A stretch of DNA of 64,000 nt, taken from contig NZ_JABWRF020000001.1 in assembly GCF_014268805.2 (NCBI RefSeq), positions 2,023,792 to 2,087,791 of the forward strand. Direction: 5' to 3'. The DNA comes from Pseudomonas farsensis (GTDB lineage: Bacteria; Pseudomonadota; Gammaproteobacteria; Pseudomonadales; Pseudomonadaceae). Of this stretch, positions 63,922-64,000 are shown piece by piece; positions within the stretch are counted from its first letter, which is position 1, and the number at the start of each line of letters is the position of its first letter. Position numbers and translations under genes: made by a program. The notes beneath the pieces were generated by a model. That model did not search any database, had not been told where the DNA came from, and saw only the letters and a list, made by a program, of their open reading frames with translations.

Positions 63922-64000
63922 GGCCTCATCGCAGGCTGGCGCCAGCTCCCACAGAGGCCATGTTCAACCGCAATATTGCTGGTTGGAGCCAATCCTGTGG
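63922..64000. repeat. Composite repeat copy 4, cut by the window end
   Basis: Begins with the outer REP GGCCTCATCGCAGGCTGGCG and continues through CAACCGCAATATTGCTGGTTG with minor differences from copies 1-3. The inner inverted repeat would lie beyond the window. It follows the SH3-domain gene. Confidence 0.8.

Overview
The window is GC-rich Pseudomonas DNA, most likely from the P. putida group. The evidence is the gene content (a complete urease operon, a MexF/TtgB-type RND pump beside an RstA/RstB-like two-component pair, Ku, ilvE with an SH3-domain protein, and a large exopolysaccharide locus) together with the typical P. putida REP-type repeats (GGCCTCATCGCAGGC...CAGCTCCCAC and relatives). 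This assignment is inference from gene content; no database search was run.

Layout. 1-5147 (minus): a large RHS-repeat gene broken by at least six frame changes, so called a pseudogene. 5339-30203: an exopolysaccharide (EPS) locus. A minus-strand operon (flippase, small Tat-type protein, GMC oxidoreductase, two acyltransferases, four GT2/GT4 glycosyltransferases, a VirK/YbjX protein, a WecG/TagA-type transferase and a WcaJ-type initiating transferase) is divergent from a plus-strand operon (polymerase/ligase, secreted glycoside hydrolase, GalE-like epimerase). A second minus-strand block holds the export machinery (CpsD-like ATPase, GNVR chain-length protein, outer-membrane barrel, small Wza-like protein, a microprotein with a VPLPA-CTERM-like tail) plus a GT61 transferase and a GNAT/FemAB-like protein. 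Together these read as a Wzx/Wzy-type pathway: sugar-phosphate is loaded on undecaprenyl phosphate, extended and acylated in the cytoplasm, flipped, polymerised, trimmed in the periplasm and exported. A 12-base motif, CAGTGATATCAA, occurs upstream of two of the EPS genes and may be a shared operator.

30418-46418: CHASE-GGDEF-EAL protein, GapN-like aldehyde dehydrogenase, an unknown zinc-finger-like protein, an iron alcohol dehydrogenase, biosynthetic threonine ammonia-lyase (ilvA) with a clear leader-peptide attenuator, a two-component system divergent from an RND pump, and mobA. 46881-52576: Ku, an SDR, an orphan RHS-core protein with its own C-terminal tail, a tightly coupled lipoprotein / haem-oxygenase-like iron enzyme / methyltransferase operon, and a KGG protein. 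52943-55390: a large, unrecognised protein with features resembling clostridial P47 (TULIP) proteins plus a bacterial Ig-like domain.

55448-61164 (minus): the urease operon ureD-A-B-C-E-hupE(ureJ)-F-G with a candidate sigma-54 promoter upstream of ureD and a 34-bp perfect REP inverted repeat between ureC and ureE. 61443-63835 (plus): a small unknown protein, ilvE with a strong terminator, and an SH3-domain membrane protein. A composite repeat of about 230-330 bp occurs three times complete and once cut by the window end, mostly between converging genes. The clearest regulatory discovery is the ilvA attenuator; the most open questions are the CTERM-like microprotein, the iron-enzyme operon and the P47-like protein.
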